From positions 1 through 64,000 of the forward strand of contig CANPBB010000002.1 of the NCBI GenBank assembly GCA_947572235.1: 64,000 nucleotides of DNA, given 5' to 3'. The notes below the pieces were generated by a model that was not told the origin of the DNA, searched no databases, and was given only the letters and a program-made list of their open reading frames with translations. This DNA is from an uncultured Clostridia bacterium (lineage in GTDB: Bacteria > Bacillota > Clostridia > Oscillospirales > Oscillospiraceae). Made by a program: the position numbers and the translations under genes. This document shows positions 48,731 to 58,202 of the stretch, piece by piece. Each line of letters opens with the position of its first letter. Positions within the stretch are counted from its first letter, which is position 1.

Positions 48731-49900
48731 ATGAAAAAGAGATCTCTGAAGCTGCTGTCCATGGCGCTGGTACTGGTGATGCTGCTGGGTATGCTCACCG
48801 GCTGCGGCGGGAATGACAACGGCGACAAGGACAGCGGCAGCAATGGCGGAAATTCTGACAATGGCGGCGATGGCGGCGCGGCCTATGACGCGCTGAACAT
48901 CATGTTTGTGGTTACCGGCAACTTGGGCGGCGGTACCAACAATGACGATGTCTACTCCGCCCTCAGCGATTACGTCACCGCTTACGGCGGAAATGTGGAC
49001 ACCGTGGAGTGCAATATGGACACCTCCCTCTACGAGAGCTCCTTGGTCCAGTCCGCCGAGATGGGCGAGTATGATTTGATCGTTACAGGCTTTGGCACCA
49101 TGGTGGAGCCCCTGCAGAACACCGCCGTCAAGTTCCCCGACCAGAAGTTCTTTATCTTCGACACCGCCGTGGACTTTACCGCCGGCGACTTTAAGAACGT
49201 GATGAGCGTGCAGGTGCTGCAAAACGAGGGCGGCTTCTTGGTGGGCGCTCTGGCCGCTTTGATGACCACCTCCGATGCCCCCTTGGCCAACGAGCAGAAG
49301 ACCGTGGGCTTCGTGGGCGCCATCGAGTCCACTGCCATTCTGGACTTCCTCATGGGGTATATTGAGGGCGTCAACTACGTGGACTCCAGCATCGAGGTGC
49401 TCTACTCCTTCGTGGGCAACCACAACGACGCCCCTCTGACTAAGGAGATCACCACCACCCAGCACAATAGCGGCGCCGACGTGGTTTTCGCCGTGTCCTC
49501 CAGCGACTTGGCCGCCGCGGATGCCGCTCTGGAGAACGACTTCTACGCCATCTGCGTGGACGCCGACGAGGCCACCAACATCGCCGGTACCAGCCGTGAG
49601 ACCGCCGAGCACATTTTGACCTCCGTGGTGAAGGACTACTACAACATGGTCTACCCCATTCTGGAGCAGGTGGGCAGCGGCACTGCCAACTGGGGCACCC
49701 ACAGCTATGTTCCCTATGCCGATGGCGGCGTGATTGTGGCAGACAACGAGTTCTTCCGCGCCATCGTGCCCGAGTCTGTGATGACCGAGTACCAGAAGAT
49801 TGCCGATGAGATGGCTGCCGGCAAGATCACTGTCAGCACCGCCTTCGGCGCCTCTACAGAGGAGATCGACGCGGTGAAGGCGCTGGCCGCTCCGTTCTGA
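48731..49900 (+). CDS. BMP family substrate-binding lipoprotein (nucleoside type)
   Basis: A 389-residue solute-binding lipoprotein: signal peptide with lipobox LTGC (Cys25), a Gly/Asn/Asp-rich linker to about residue 55, then a BMP/PnrA-type domain with SSLVQSAEMGEYDLIVTGFG, KFFIFDTAVD, EGGFLVGALAALM, VGFVGAIESTAILDFLMGY and VFAVSSSDL. PnrA-type proteins bind purine nucleosides. GGAAGGA precedes the ATG. A terminator-like hairpin lies between it and the ABC gene, the usual way of making more binding protein than transporter. Confidence 0.9.
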   Translation: MKKRSLKLLSMALVLVMLLGMLTGCGGNDNGDKDSGSNGGNSDNGGDGGAAYDALNIMFVVTGNLGGGTNNDDVYSALSDYVTAYGGNVDTVECNMDTSLYESSLVQSAEMGEYDLIVTGFGTMVEPLQNTAVKFPDQKFFIFDTAVDFTAGDFKNVMSVQVLQNEGGFLVGALAALMTTSDAPLANEQKTVGFVGAIESTAILDFLMGYIEGVNYVDSSIEVLYSFVGNHNDAPLTKEITTTQHNSGADVVFAVSSSDLAAADAALENDFYAICVDADEATNIAGTSRETAEHILTSVVKDYYNMVYPILEQVGSGTANWGTHSYVPYADGGVIVADNEFFRAIVPESVMTEYQKIADEMAAGKITVSTAFGASTEEIDAVKALAAPF

Positions 49901-49930
49901 TGCGGCAGGCGGTCCACTGGTAAGAATAGT

Positions 49931-49986
49931 CTGGGGAGCACTCCGTTTGTTGTCATTATAAGCGCGGGTACTCCCCGGCTTTTTTC
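49931..49986 (+). terminator. Partial terminator between binding protein and ABC genes
   Basis: An 8-bp stem with one G-T pair (49931-49938 with 49971-49978), a long loop and a T run (49980-49985). The large loop suggests incomplete termination. Confidence 0.65.
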
Positions 49987-50024
49987 AGAGGGTATACCAG
50001 TCTGTGTGGAGGAAGTGAGGAAAA

Positions 50025-51614
50025 ATGATCGAAAGACGCAATGTATTTGACGGCGTAGCCATCGGGGAGGATATGCTCTCTATGGAGCATATCACCAAGA
50101 TCTATGATAACGGCTTCGTCGCCAACAAGGATGTGAATTTTTCCGTACGCAAGGGAGAGATTCACGGCTTGGTGGGAGAGAACGGCGCGGGCAAGACCAC
50201 GCTGATGAAAGTGCTCTTCGGCCAAGAGATTCCCGAGGAGGGCCGTATTCTGATCGCCGGTCAGCCCTCCAAAGTGCAGAGCCCCTTGGACGCTCTGGCC
50301 TATGGCATCGGCATGGTCCACCAGCACTTTATGCTGGTCAACTCCCTCACCGTGGCGGAGAACATGGTGCTGGGGGATGAGCCGGTGAAGGGCATGCTCT
50401 TTGACCGGGCCAAGGCCCGGCAGATGACCGCCGAGGTGGCCAAGCAATATGAGTTGGACGTGGATCCGGACGCCTTGGTCAGCGATTTGTCCGTGGGCTA
50501 CAAGCAGCGGGTGGAGATTTTGAAGATGCTGCTGCGGGGGGCCAAGCTGCTGCTGCTGGACGAGCCTACCGCGGTGCTGACCCCTCAAGAGACCAAGGAG
50601 CTGTTTGTACAGCTGAAAAAGCTGCGGGAGAAGGGCTTCTCCATCGTGTTCATCTCCCACAAGCTGGGGGAGATTAAGGAGATCTGCGACAGGATCACGG
50701 TGCTGCGTCTGGGCCGGTACGAGGGTACCGTGGACGTAAAGGACGTGTCCGAGGCGGATATCTCCCGCATGATGGTGGGCCGGGACGTGTTCCTCAATAT
50801 TAAGAAGGAGAAGGCTCAGCCCAAGGAGACCGTACTGCAGGTCCGGGGGCTCAACTTCTATAACAAGCTGGGTATCCACACGTTGAAGGACGTGTCCTTC
50901 GATCTGCGCAAGGGCGAGATCTTGGGCGTGGCCGGCGTGGAGGGCAACGGACAGTCGGAGCTCTCGGATATGCTGGCGGGCCTGCTCACCATCCAGAGCG
51001 GCGAGGTCAGCATCTGCGGTGAGAGCATCCGGAGCAAGAAGATCCGGGAGATCCGGGAGATGGGCGTGTCCTTGGTCCACGAGGACCGCATGACCTACGG
51101 CGTCTCCCGTACCCAGTCCATCAAGGAGAACATCGTCTCCGACCGCTACTATAAAAAGAACTACAACAGCCACGGTGTACTGGGGCTGAAGAAGATCCTG
51201 TCGGACACCCAAGCGCTGATCAAGGAGTATCTCATCAAGTGCGACTCTCCGGAGTCAGAGGTGCGGACGCTCTCCGGCGGCAACATGCAGAAGGTGGTGG
51301 CGGCCCGGGAGTTCTCCGCGGCCCCCAAGCTGCTGCTGGCCAGTCATCCCACCCGGGGCATTGACGTGGGCGCGGCGGAGATGATCCGAAAGAAGATTGT
51401 GGCGCTGCGGGACGAGGGGACAGCCACGCTGCTGTTCTCCGCGGATTTGACGGAGCTGCTCTCTGTCAGCGACAGCATCTTTGTCATGTGCGAGGGCCGG
51501 ATTGTGGCCTACTTCCCAGACGCCTCCGCCGTAGACGAGCAGGTGCTGGGCGAGTACATGCTGGGCTTAAAGACCATGAGCAAGGAGGAGATGGGAGGTG
51601 TTCTCCATGGGTAA
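50025..51614 (+). CDS. Nucleoside-type ABC transporter ATP-binding protein
   Basis: A 529-residue protein with two fused ABC domains. The first has Walker A GENGAGKTT (about 54-62), signature LSVGYKQR and Walker B LLLLDEPTAVL. The second (about 275-510) has a degenerate Walker A GVEGNGQSE, signature LSGGNMQ, and the altered LLLASHPTRGID, which is typical of sugar- and nucleoside-type fused ATPases in which one site is catalytically weak. GGAGGAAG precedes the ATG. The next gene overlaps it by 8 bp. Confidence 0.93.
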   Translation: MIERRNVFDGVAIGEDMLSMEHITKIYDNGFVANKDVNFSVRKGEIHGLVGENGAGKTTLMKVLFGQEIPEEGRILIAGQPSKVQSPLDALAYGIGMVHQHFMLVNSLTVAENMVLGDEPVKGMLFDRAKARQMTAEVAKQYELDVDPDALVSDLSVGYKQRVEILKMLLRGAKLLLLDEPTAVLTPQETKELFVQLKKLREKGFSIVFISHKLGEIKEICDRITVLRLGRYEGTVDVKDVSEADISRMMVGRDVFLNIKKEKAQPKETVLQVRGLNFYNKLGIHTLKDVSFDLRKGEILGVAGVEGNGQSELSDMLAGLLTIQSGEVSICGESIRSKKIREIREMGVSLVHEDRMTYGVSRTQSIKENIVSDRYYKKNYNSHGVLGLKKILSDTQALIKEYLIKCDSPESEVRTLSGGNMQKVVAAREFSAAPKLLLASHPTRGIDVGAAEMIRKKIVALRDEGTATLLFSADLTELLSVSDSIFVMCEGRIVAYFPDASAVDEQVLGEYMLGLKTMSKEEMGGVLHG

Positions 51615-52710
51615 TGCGGTCAAGAAATCCAAGGACATGACCAAGACAATTGAGCGGCGGTTCTCCTTCCTCAGGACGCTGTTTGCTGTTCTGATTGCGC
51701 TGGCCATCGCCTTTGTGCTCATCGCCACGGTGAGCGAAAAGCCCCTGCAGGATTTCATTACCCTGCTGGTGGGGCCCCTGAAGAACACCAGCCGTATGGC
51801 CACCATTGTCTCCAAGGCCATCCCCCTGCTGTTCACCGGCACCGCCGTGTGTCTGGTCTACTCCTGCGGGCAGATCAATATTGCCGCCGAGGGCGCTTTC
51901 TTCGGCGGGGCGGTGGCCGCCACCTGCGTGGCTATCCTGCCGGGCATCCCGCCCGTTATCCACATCCCCCTGTGCGCCATCGCCGGCGGCCTTGCCGGTG
52001 CGGCGGTCATGGGCATTCCGGGTATCCTGCGGGTGCGCTACAACGTAGTGACCATTGTGGCGGCGCTGATGATCAACTATGTGGCGCTGTACTTGGGGCT
52101 CTACATCATCCTAAACCCCCTGCGGGACCCCAGCGCCGGGTTCGAGGCCTCCTTCCTCTTCTCCGAGTCCGCCCTGCTGCCGGGGCTGTTCGGCAATCAG
52201 CGCATCCACCTGGGACTGCTGGTGGGCTTGGCGGCAGTAGTGCTGGGGTATTGGCTCCTCAACCACACGGCCTTCGGCCTCCAGATGCGCACCGTGGGAG
52301 AGAACGAGAAGTTTGCCACCTACTCGGGTATGCCGGTGGGCAAGACCATTGTCTTCACCTCCCTGATCTCCGGCTTCGTCGCCGGCGTGGGCGGCACCAT
52401 GGAGACGCTGGGCAACTACCAGAGATTCGTCTACTCCGGCTTTACCAACCACGGCTGGGATGGCGTGATGCTGGCGGTGCTCTGCCACAACGATCCCAAG
52501 TATATCCCTGTGGCGGTGCTGTTTCTGGCCTATATCAAGACCTCCGCTGACGCGCTGAACTTCAGCTCCAAGATCCCTCCGGAGATCATCAGCGTGATCC
52601 AGGCCGTCATCATCATCTTCGTGGCGGCGGAGCGGTTCTTGGCCGGCTGGGAGCACCGGAGCATTGTGAAACACTCCAAGGATGCCATGTCGAAAGGGGG
52701 CGCTGAATAA
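51607..52710 (+). CDS. ABC transporter permease (nucleoside type), first subunit
   Basis: A 367-residue membrane protein with about 9-10 helices; it has CGQINIAAEGAFFGGAVAATC and RVRYNVVTIVAALMINYVALYL, matching the BPD_transp_2 permeases that pair with BMP proteins. The ATG at 51607 follows GGGAGG by nine bases and lies within the end of the ATPase gene. Its stop overlaps the start of the second permease by one base (TAATG). Confidence 0.92.
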   Translation: MGNAVKKSKDMTKTIERRFSFLRTLFAVLIALAIAFVLIATVSEKPLQDFITLLVGPLKNTSRMATIVSKAIPLLFTGTAVCLVYSCGQINIAAEGAFFGGAVAATCVAILPGIPPVIHIPLCAIAGGLAGAAVMGIPGILRVRYNVVTIVAALMINYVALYLGLYIILNPLRDPSAGFEASFLFSESALLPGLFGNQRIHLGLLVGLAAVVLGYWLLNHTAFGLQMRTVGENEKFATYSGMPVGKTIVFTSLISGFVAGVGGTMETLGNYQRFVYSGFTNHGWDGVMLAVLCHNDPKYIPVAVLFLAYIKTSADALNFSSKIPPEIISVIQAVIIIFVAAERFLAGWEHRSIVKHSKDAMSKGGAE

Positions 52711-53660
52711 TGTTGTCGTATATCTTCTCCGCAAACTTCCTGGACGCGCTGCTGCGCATGGGCACCCCGCTGGTGTTCGTGGGCATGGCGGCGGTGATGG
52801 GCGGCAAGGCCAACATCCTCTGCGTAGCCTATGAGGGTATGATGCTCTTTGCCGCCTTGGGCGGTGCCATTGGCAGCGCCTACACCCAGAGCCTGCTGGC
52901 CGGTGCGGCTTTGGGCATGGCGTTCAGCATGGCTGTTGCCATGATCTTCGCCTACTTCGTGCTGTATCTGGACACCAAACCCCTGCTGGCCGGTTTGGCC
53001 CTGAACACCTTGGGGACCGGCGGCACCGTGTATGTGGTGTATCTGCTCACCGGCATGAAGCTGGATACCTCCTCGCTGCCCTCCCTCAAGTTCCCGGCGG
53101 TGGATATCCCCCTCATCAAGGACATCCCCATCTTGGGACCCATCCTCTCCGGACACAATCTGATGACCTACTTGGCCTTCTTAGCGGTGGCCTTGGTGTG
53201 GTTTTTGCTGAAAAAGACCCGTTTGGGCCTGCGTATTCAGGCTGTGGGACAGGATGCCGCCGCGGCGGCCTCTGTGGGCATCAACGTGCGCAAGACCAAG
53301 TTTATTGCCCTCACCATCAGCAGCATCTTCGCGGCCATGGGCGGCATGTACATGTCCATGGGCTACCTGCCCTACTTCACCGCCAACATGACGGCGGGCC
53401 GGGGCTTCATCGGTATCGCCGCCCAGAATTTGGCGGTGGGCCACCCCCTGTGGACCATGTTCTTTGCCCTGCTCTTCGGCGCCTCCATGGCGGTGGGCAA
53501 CATGGCTCAGAGCTACCGCCTGCCCTCCCAGTTCGCCGCCCTGATGCCCTATCTCATCACGCTGATCGGCCTTGTCATCATGGGGGCCAGAAGCAAGAAG
53601 CAGGACTCCCTCACCGCCGAGGCGGCGATGAAGCTCCACACCCCCGCCGGCGCCAAGTAA
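52710..53660 (+). CDS. ABC transporter permease (nucleoside type), second subunit
   Basis: A 316-residue membrane protein with about 8-9 helices. GTPLVFVGMAAVMGGKANILC near the start and GLRIQAVGQDAAAAASVGINV with AMGGMYMSMGYLPYF are typical of the smaller permease of the pair. It forms the heterodimeric channel with the first permease. It is translationally coupled on the left; the phosphorylase gene follows after 16 bp. Confidence 0.92.
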   Translation: MLSYIFSANFLDALLRMGTPLVFVGMAAVMGGKANILCVAYEGMMLFAALGGAIGSAYTQSLLAGAALGMAFSMAVAMIFAYFVLYLDTKPLLAGLALNTLGTGGTVYVVYLLTGMKLDTSSLPSLKFPAVDIPLIKDIPILGPILSGHNLMTYLAFLAVALVWFLLKKTRLGLRIQAVGQDAAAAASVGINVRKTKFIALTISSIFAAMGGMYMSMGYLPYFTANMTAGRGFIGIAAQNLAVGHPLWTMFFALLFGASMAVGNMAQSYRLPSQFAALMPYLITLIGLVIMGARSKKQDSLTAEAAMKLHTPAGAK

Positions 53661-53676
53661 GAGAGGAGGAGAGACC

Positions 53677-54459
53677 ATGAAGCAAGTATCCGCCGCTGAC
53701 CCCAAGTTTGACGGAAAGGTCCCCCACCTGCTCTGCGCGCCGGGGGACGTGGCCCCCATCGTACTGCTGCCCGGCGACCCGGGCCGTGTGGCCATGTTCA
53801 CCGCCCTGTGCGAGGATTTCCGTGTTATCGCCTCCAACCGGGAGTACACCGTGGGTACCGGTAGCTATCAGGGCGTGCCGGTGAGCGTGTGCTCCACCGG
53901 GATCGGCGCCCCCTCCACAGAGATTGCCGTCATCGAGCTCATTGAGCTGGGGGCCAAGGCGCTGATCCGTATCGGCGGCTGCGGCGTCACCCGGCCGGAG
54001 ATCGCCTGCGGTGATATGGTCATCAATACCGCGGCCATGCGCTTAGGCGGGGCCAGCTGTTTCTACGCTCCGCCGGAGTACCCGGCGGTGGCCGCCTTCG
54101 AGGTGGTGGAGTGCCTGATTGACGCCTGTAAGGCCCGGAACGCGGCTTACTGGAAGGGCATCTCCGCCTCCACCGGTTCCTTCTTCGCCGGACAGGGCCG
54201 TCCCGCCGCCGGACGGGAATTCGCCATGCCGGGACGGACCAGTGCGGACTATGAGAGGCTGGGCATCCTGAACATGGAGATGGAGTCGGAGACCATTATG
54301 ACCTTAGGCAGCCTCTACGGCGTGCTGGCCGGTTCCATCTGCGCCGTCCACGCCAACCGCGCCACCGACCAGTGGCTCTGCGACTTTGCCGACGCCCAGC
54401 GCAGCATGTGCCGGATCGCCTTGGACGCGGCGGTGCTGCTGGCCCAGCGGTACCTATAA
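53677..54459 (+). CDS. Nucleoside phosphorylase (uridine phosphorylase type)
   Basis: A 260-residue enzyme of the NP-I family that splits nucleosides with phosphate into base and ribose 1-phosphate. Motifs: VLLPGDPGRV (about 28-37), VCSTGIGAPSTEIAVIEL (about 70-87), RIGGCGV (about 96-102) and MEMESET (about 197-203), the pentose-binding block. The pattern is closest to uridine phosphorylase, but purine specificity cannot be excluded. As last gene of the operon it would process the nucleosides brought in by the transporter. GAGGAGAG precedes the ATG. Confidence 0.9.
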   Translation: MKQVSAADPKFDGKVPHLLCAPGDVAPIVLLPGDPGRVAMFTALCEDFRVIASNREYTVGTGSYQGVPVSVCSTGIGAPSTEIAVIELIELGAKALIRIGGCGVTRPEIACGDMVINTAAMRLGGASCFYAPPEYPAVAAFEVVECLIDACKARNAAYWKGISASTGSFFAGQGRPAAGREFAMPGRTSADYERLGILNMEMESETIMTLGSLYGVLAGSICAVHANRATDQWLCDFADAQRSMCRIALDAAVLLAQRYL

Positions 54460-54475
54460 TATCGTATTTGTCAGG

Positions 54476-54515
54476 AAAGGAGCACAGGATGGCCGCAGCC
54501 ATCCTGTGCTCCTTT
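54476..54515. terminator. Bidirectional terminator after the nucleoside operon
   Basis: An 18-bp perfect stem (54476-54493 with 54498-54515), loop CGCA, with A/T ends. It also serves the convergent glutamate dehydrogenase gene. Confidence 0.92.
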
Positions 54516-54605
54516 CTGTTTTTTATCAAAAAAAGCCTGATTCAACCGCTCTGTAGGGCCCTTTTCTGTGTGCCGCGCCCTCAGGGGCTCCGGCGGCGGG
54601 GCTGA

Positions 54606-55949
54606 TTACAGCCCTTGGGCGATCATCGCTTCGGAGATGCGCTGGAAGGCGGCGATGTCGTTGCCGGCGATAAGATCGTACCCCAGACCGTAGGCCTCCG
54701 CGGCGGCTGCGGAGGCATCGTAGATGGCGCTCATAATACGCCGCAGCTTCTCGTCCACCTCCCGGCGGGACCAGCTGTAGCGCACGGCGTTCTGGGCCAT
54801 CTCCAGCGCCGACACCGCCACGCCGCCGCTGCCGCTGGCCTTGGCCCCCGCCGTGAGAATCTTGGGACTCAGGCGCAGGAGCTTCAGCGCGTCGGTGGTG
54901 GCGGGCATGTTGGCCCCCTCCACGTAGTAGCGGACGTTGTTGGCGATGATGCGGATGGCGTCCTCCACCGTCAGCTCGTTCTGTGTGGCGCAGGGGATGG
55001 CCGCATCGCCGGGGACCTCCCAAGGCTTTCTGCCGGGATAGAACTCCGTACCGAACCGCTCCGCGTAGGCCTCCACCCGGTCCTCGCCGCTGTAGCGCAT
55101 CTTCACCAGAAAGTCGTACTTCTCCTGCGTGGCCACGCCGTCGCCGTCAAAGATATACCCGTCGGGGCCGGAGAGGGTCACCACCTTGGCCCCCAGCTCC
55201 GCCGCCTTCCGGCAGACCCCCCAGCTCATGTTGCCAAAGCCTGAGACAATCAGCCTTTTGCCCTCCAAGGTGGCTCCTTGGTGTTCCAGCATCCGGGCGA
55301 GGAAGTACACCGTGCCGAAGCCGGCCGCCTCCTGCCGGATGCGGCTGCCGCCGTAGGTGAGCCCCTTGCCGGTGAGGGCGGAGCTCTGAGCCCGGCCGGT
55401 GACCTTCTTATAGGCCCCGTAGAGCCAGCCCACCTCCCGGCTGCCCACGCCGATATCCCCGGCGGGCACGTCGGTGTCCGCGCCGATATAGCGGTAGAGG
55501 GCGTACATAAAGCTCTGACAAAAGCGCATGATCTCCCGATTGGATCTGCCCCGGGGGTCGAAGTCCGCTCCGCCGGCGGCCCCGCCGATGGGGAGGCCGG
55601 TGAGGGCGTTCTTATAGGTCTGCTCAAAGCCCAAAAACTTCACCACTGAGGGGTTTACGCCGGGGTGAAACCGGAGGCCTCCCTTGTAGGGCCCGATGGC
55701 GCTGTTGAACTGAACCCGGTAGCCGTGGTTGGTGTGGGTAATCCCTCGGTCGTCCACCCAAGGGATCAGGAAGGAGAACATCCGTTCCGGCTCCACCATG
55801 CGGGTGATGAGATCCAGCTTCTCGTAGCGCTGGTCTGCCGCCGCCGGGGCGATCATCTCCAGAAAGGAGCTTACACACTGGAGATACTCCGGCTCATGGG
55901 GATAGGTTTTGACCAAATTCTCCGATACTTGGGCAATATAGTCGTTCAT
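54606..55949 (-). CDS. Glutamate dehydrogenase paralogue lacking the catalytic lysine
   Basis: A 447-residue hexameric-type glutamate dehydrogenase, full length. The alignment to Clostridium symbiosum GDH numbering is direct: K89 (IGPYKGG), K113 (QTYKNAL) and D165 (VPAGDIG) are all at the expected numbers, but catalytic K125, normally in GGGKGG or GGAKGG, is alanine (LPIGGAAGGADFDP). The codon is GCC, at least two changes from a lysine codon, so a read error is unlikely. The NAD(P) fold (VSGFGNMSWG) and PCATQNEL are kept. It may be inactive, regulatory in a mixed hexamer with the next gene's product, or altered in activity. GGAG precedes the ATG. Confidence 0.93.
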   Translation of the reverse strand: MNDYIAQVSENLVKTYPHEPEYLQCVSSFLEMIAPAAADQRYEKLDLITRMVEPERMFSFLIPWVDDRGITHTNHGYRVQFNSAIGPYKGGLRFHPGVNPSVVKFLGFEQTYKNALTGLPIGGAAGGADFDPRGRSNREIMRFCQSFMYALYRYIGADTDVPAGDIGVGSREVGWLYGAYKKVTGRAQSSALTGKGLTYGGSRIRQEAAGFGTVYFLARMLEHQGATLEGKRLIVSGFGNMSWGVCRKAAELGAKVVTLSGPDGYIFDGDGVATQEKYDFLVKMRYSGEDRVEAYAERFGTEFYPGRKPWEVPGDAAIPCATQNELTVEDAIRIIANNVRYYVEGANMPATTDALKLLRLSPKILTAGAKASGSGGVAVSALEMAQNAVRYSWSRREVDEKLRRIMSAIYDASAAAAEAYGLGYDLIAGNDIAAFQRISEAMIAQGL

Positions 55950-56088
55950 GTTATTCTCAACTCCTTACGGCTGCAAGGAAAAGCCTTGCAGAGCTTCGCG
56001 CCTGCGGACGCGAAATAAATGGGAACCGGTTTTTCGGAAACTGCGCTTTCGGCCCCCCTTGTGTGCTGCGTGCGGCCCGGGGCCTCCT

Positions 56089-56117
56089 CAAAATTAGCGG
56101 CTGTGCCGCTTATTTTG
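56089..56117 (-). terminator. Hairpin between the two glutamate dehydrogenase genes
   Basis: A 13-bp stem with one mismatch (56089-56101 with 56105-56117) and a 3-nt loop; its T side on the minus strand ends in TTTTG. It overlaps the end of the second glutamate dehydrogenase region and could limit read-through into the first. Confidence 0.6.
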
Positions 56118-56119
56118 AA

Positions 56120-57755
<1,636 letters not shown>

Positions 57756-57784
57756 TTGATTTTCTCGCCGTCTTATTTTAGAAT
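57756..57784 (+). promoter_or_regulatory. Promoter of the phosphorelay operon
   Basis: TTGATT (57756-57761), a 17-bp spacer and TAGAAT (57779-57784), 56 bp before the receiver gene. Confidence 0.65.
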
Positions 57785-57839
57785 AGACAGGATGAGAATA
57801 TGGGGCCTGCCCATAGTAATAAGACAGGGGGACAATCGT

Positions 57840-58202
57840 ATGCAGAAGCGTATTTTAGTGGTGGACGACGACAGCATGAATTTGATGAGGACCAAAATGA
57901 TCCTTGGAAAGGACTATGCCGTTCTTTTGGCGGACTCCGGGGTCAAGGCGCTGAAGAAGCTGAAGATTGAGAAGGTGGACTTGGTTCTTTTGGATATTGA
58001 GATGCCTGAGATGAACGGCATGGAGACCTTTGAGTGCATGAAGGAATTTGCCCCGGAGATCCCGGTGATCTTTCTGACAGCCTCGGGGCTGGAGGAGGAC
58101 GTGGTCAGTGCCATCAAGCTGGGGGCGGCAAATTACCTGAAAAAGCCCTTTGAGCCGGAGGAGCTGATGAAGCGGGTGGCGCAGGAGTTTGATAAAGCAT
58201 GA
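57840..58202 (+). CDS. Single-domain response regulator
   Basis: A 120-residue CheY-like receiver domain: acidic pocket VVDDDS (D9-D11), phosphoacceptor D52 in VLLDIEMPEMNG, switch residue region FLTASG and the conserved lysine in YLKKPFEPEE. No output domain, so it acts by protein contact or passes phosphate on. It is preceded by AGGGGG and overlaps the hybrid kinase gene by 4 bp (ATGA), so the two are translated together. It is a likely phosphate partner of the Hpt domain in the next gene. Confidence 0.92.
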   Translation: MQKRILVVDDDSMNLMRTKMILGKDYAVLLADSGVKALKKLKIEKVDLVLLDIEMPEMNGMETFECMKEFAPEIPVIFLTASGLEEDVVSAIKLGAANYLKKPFEPEELMKRVAQEFDKA

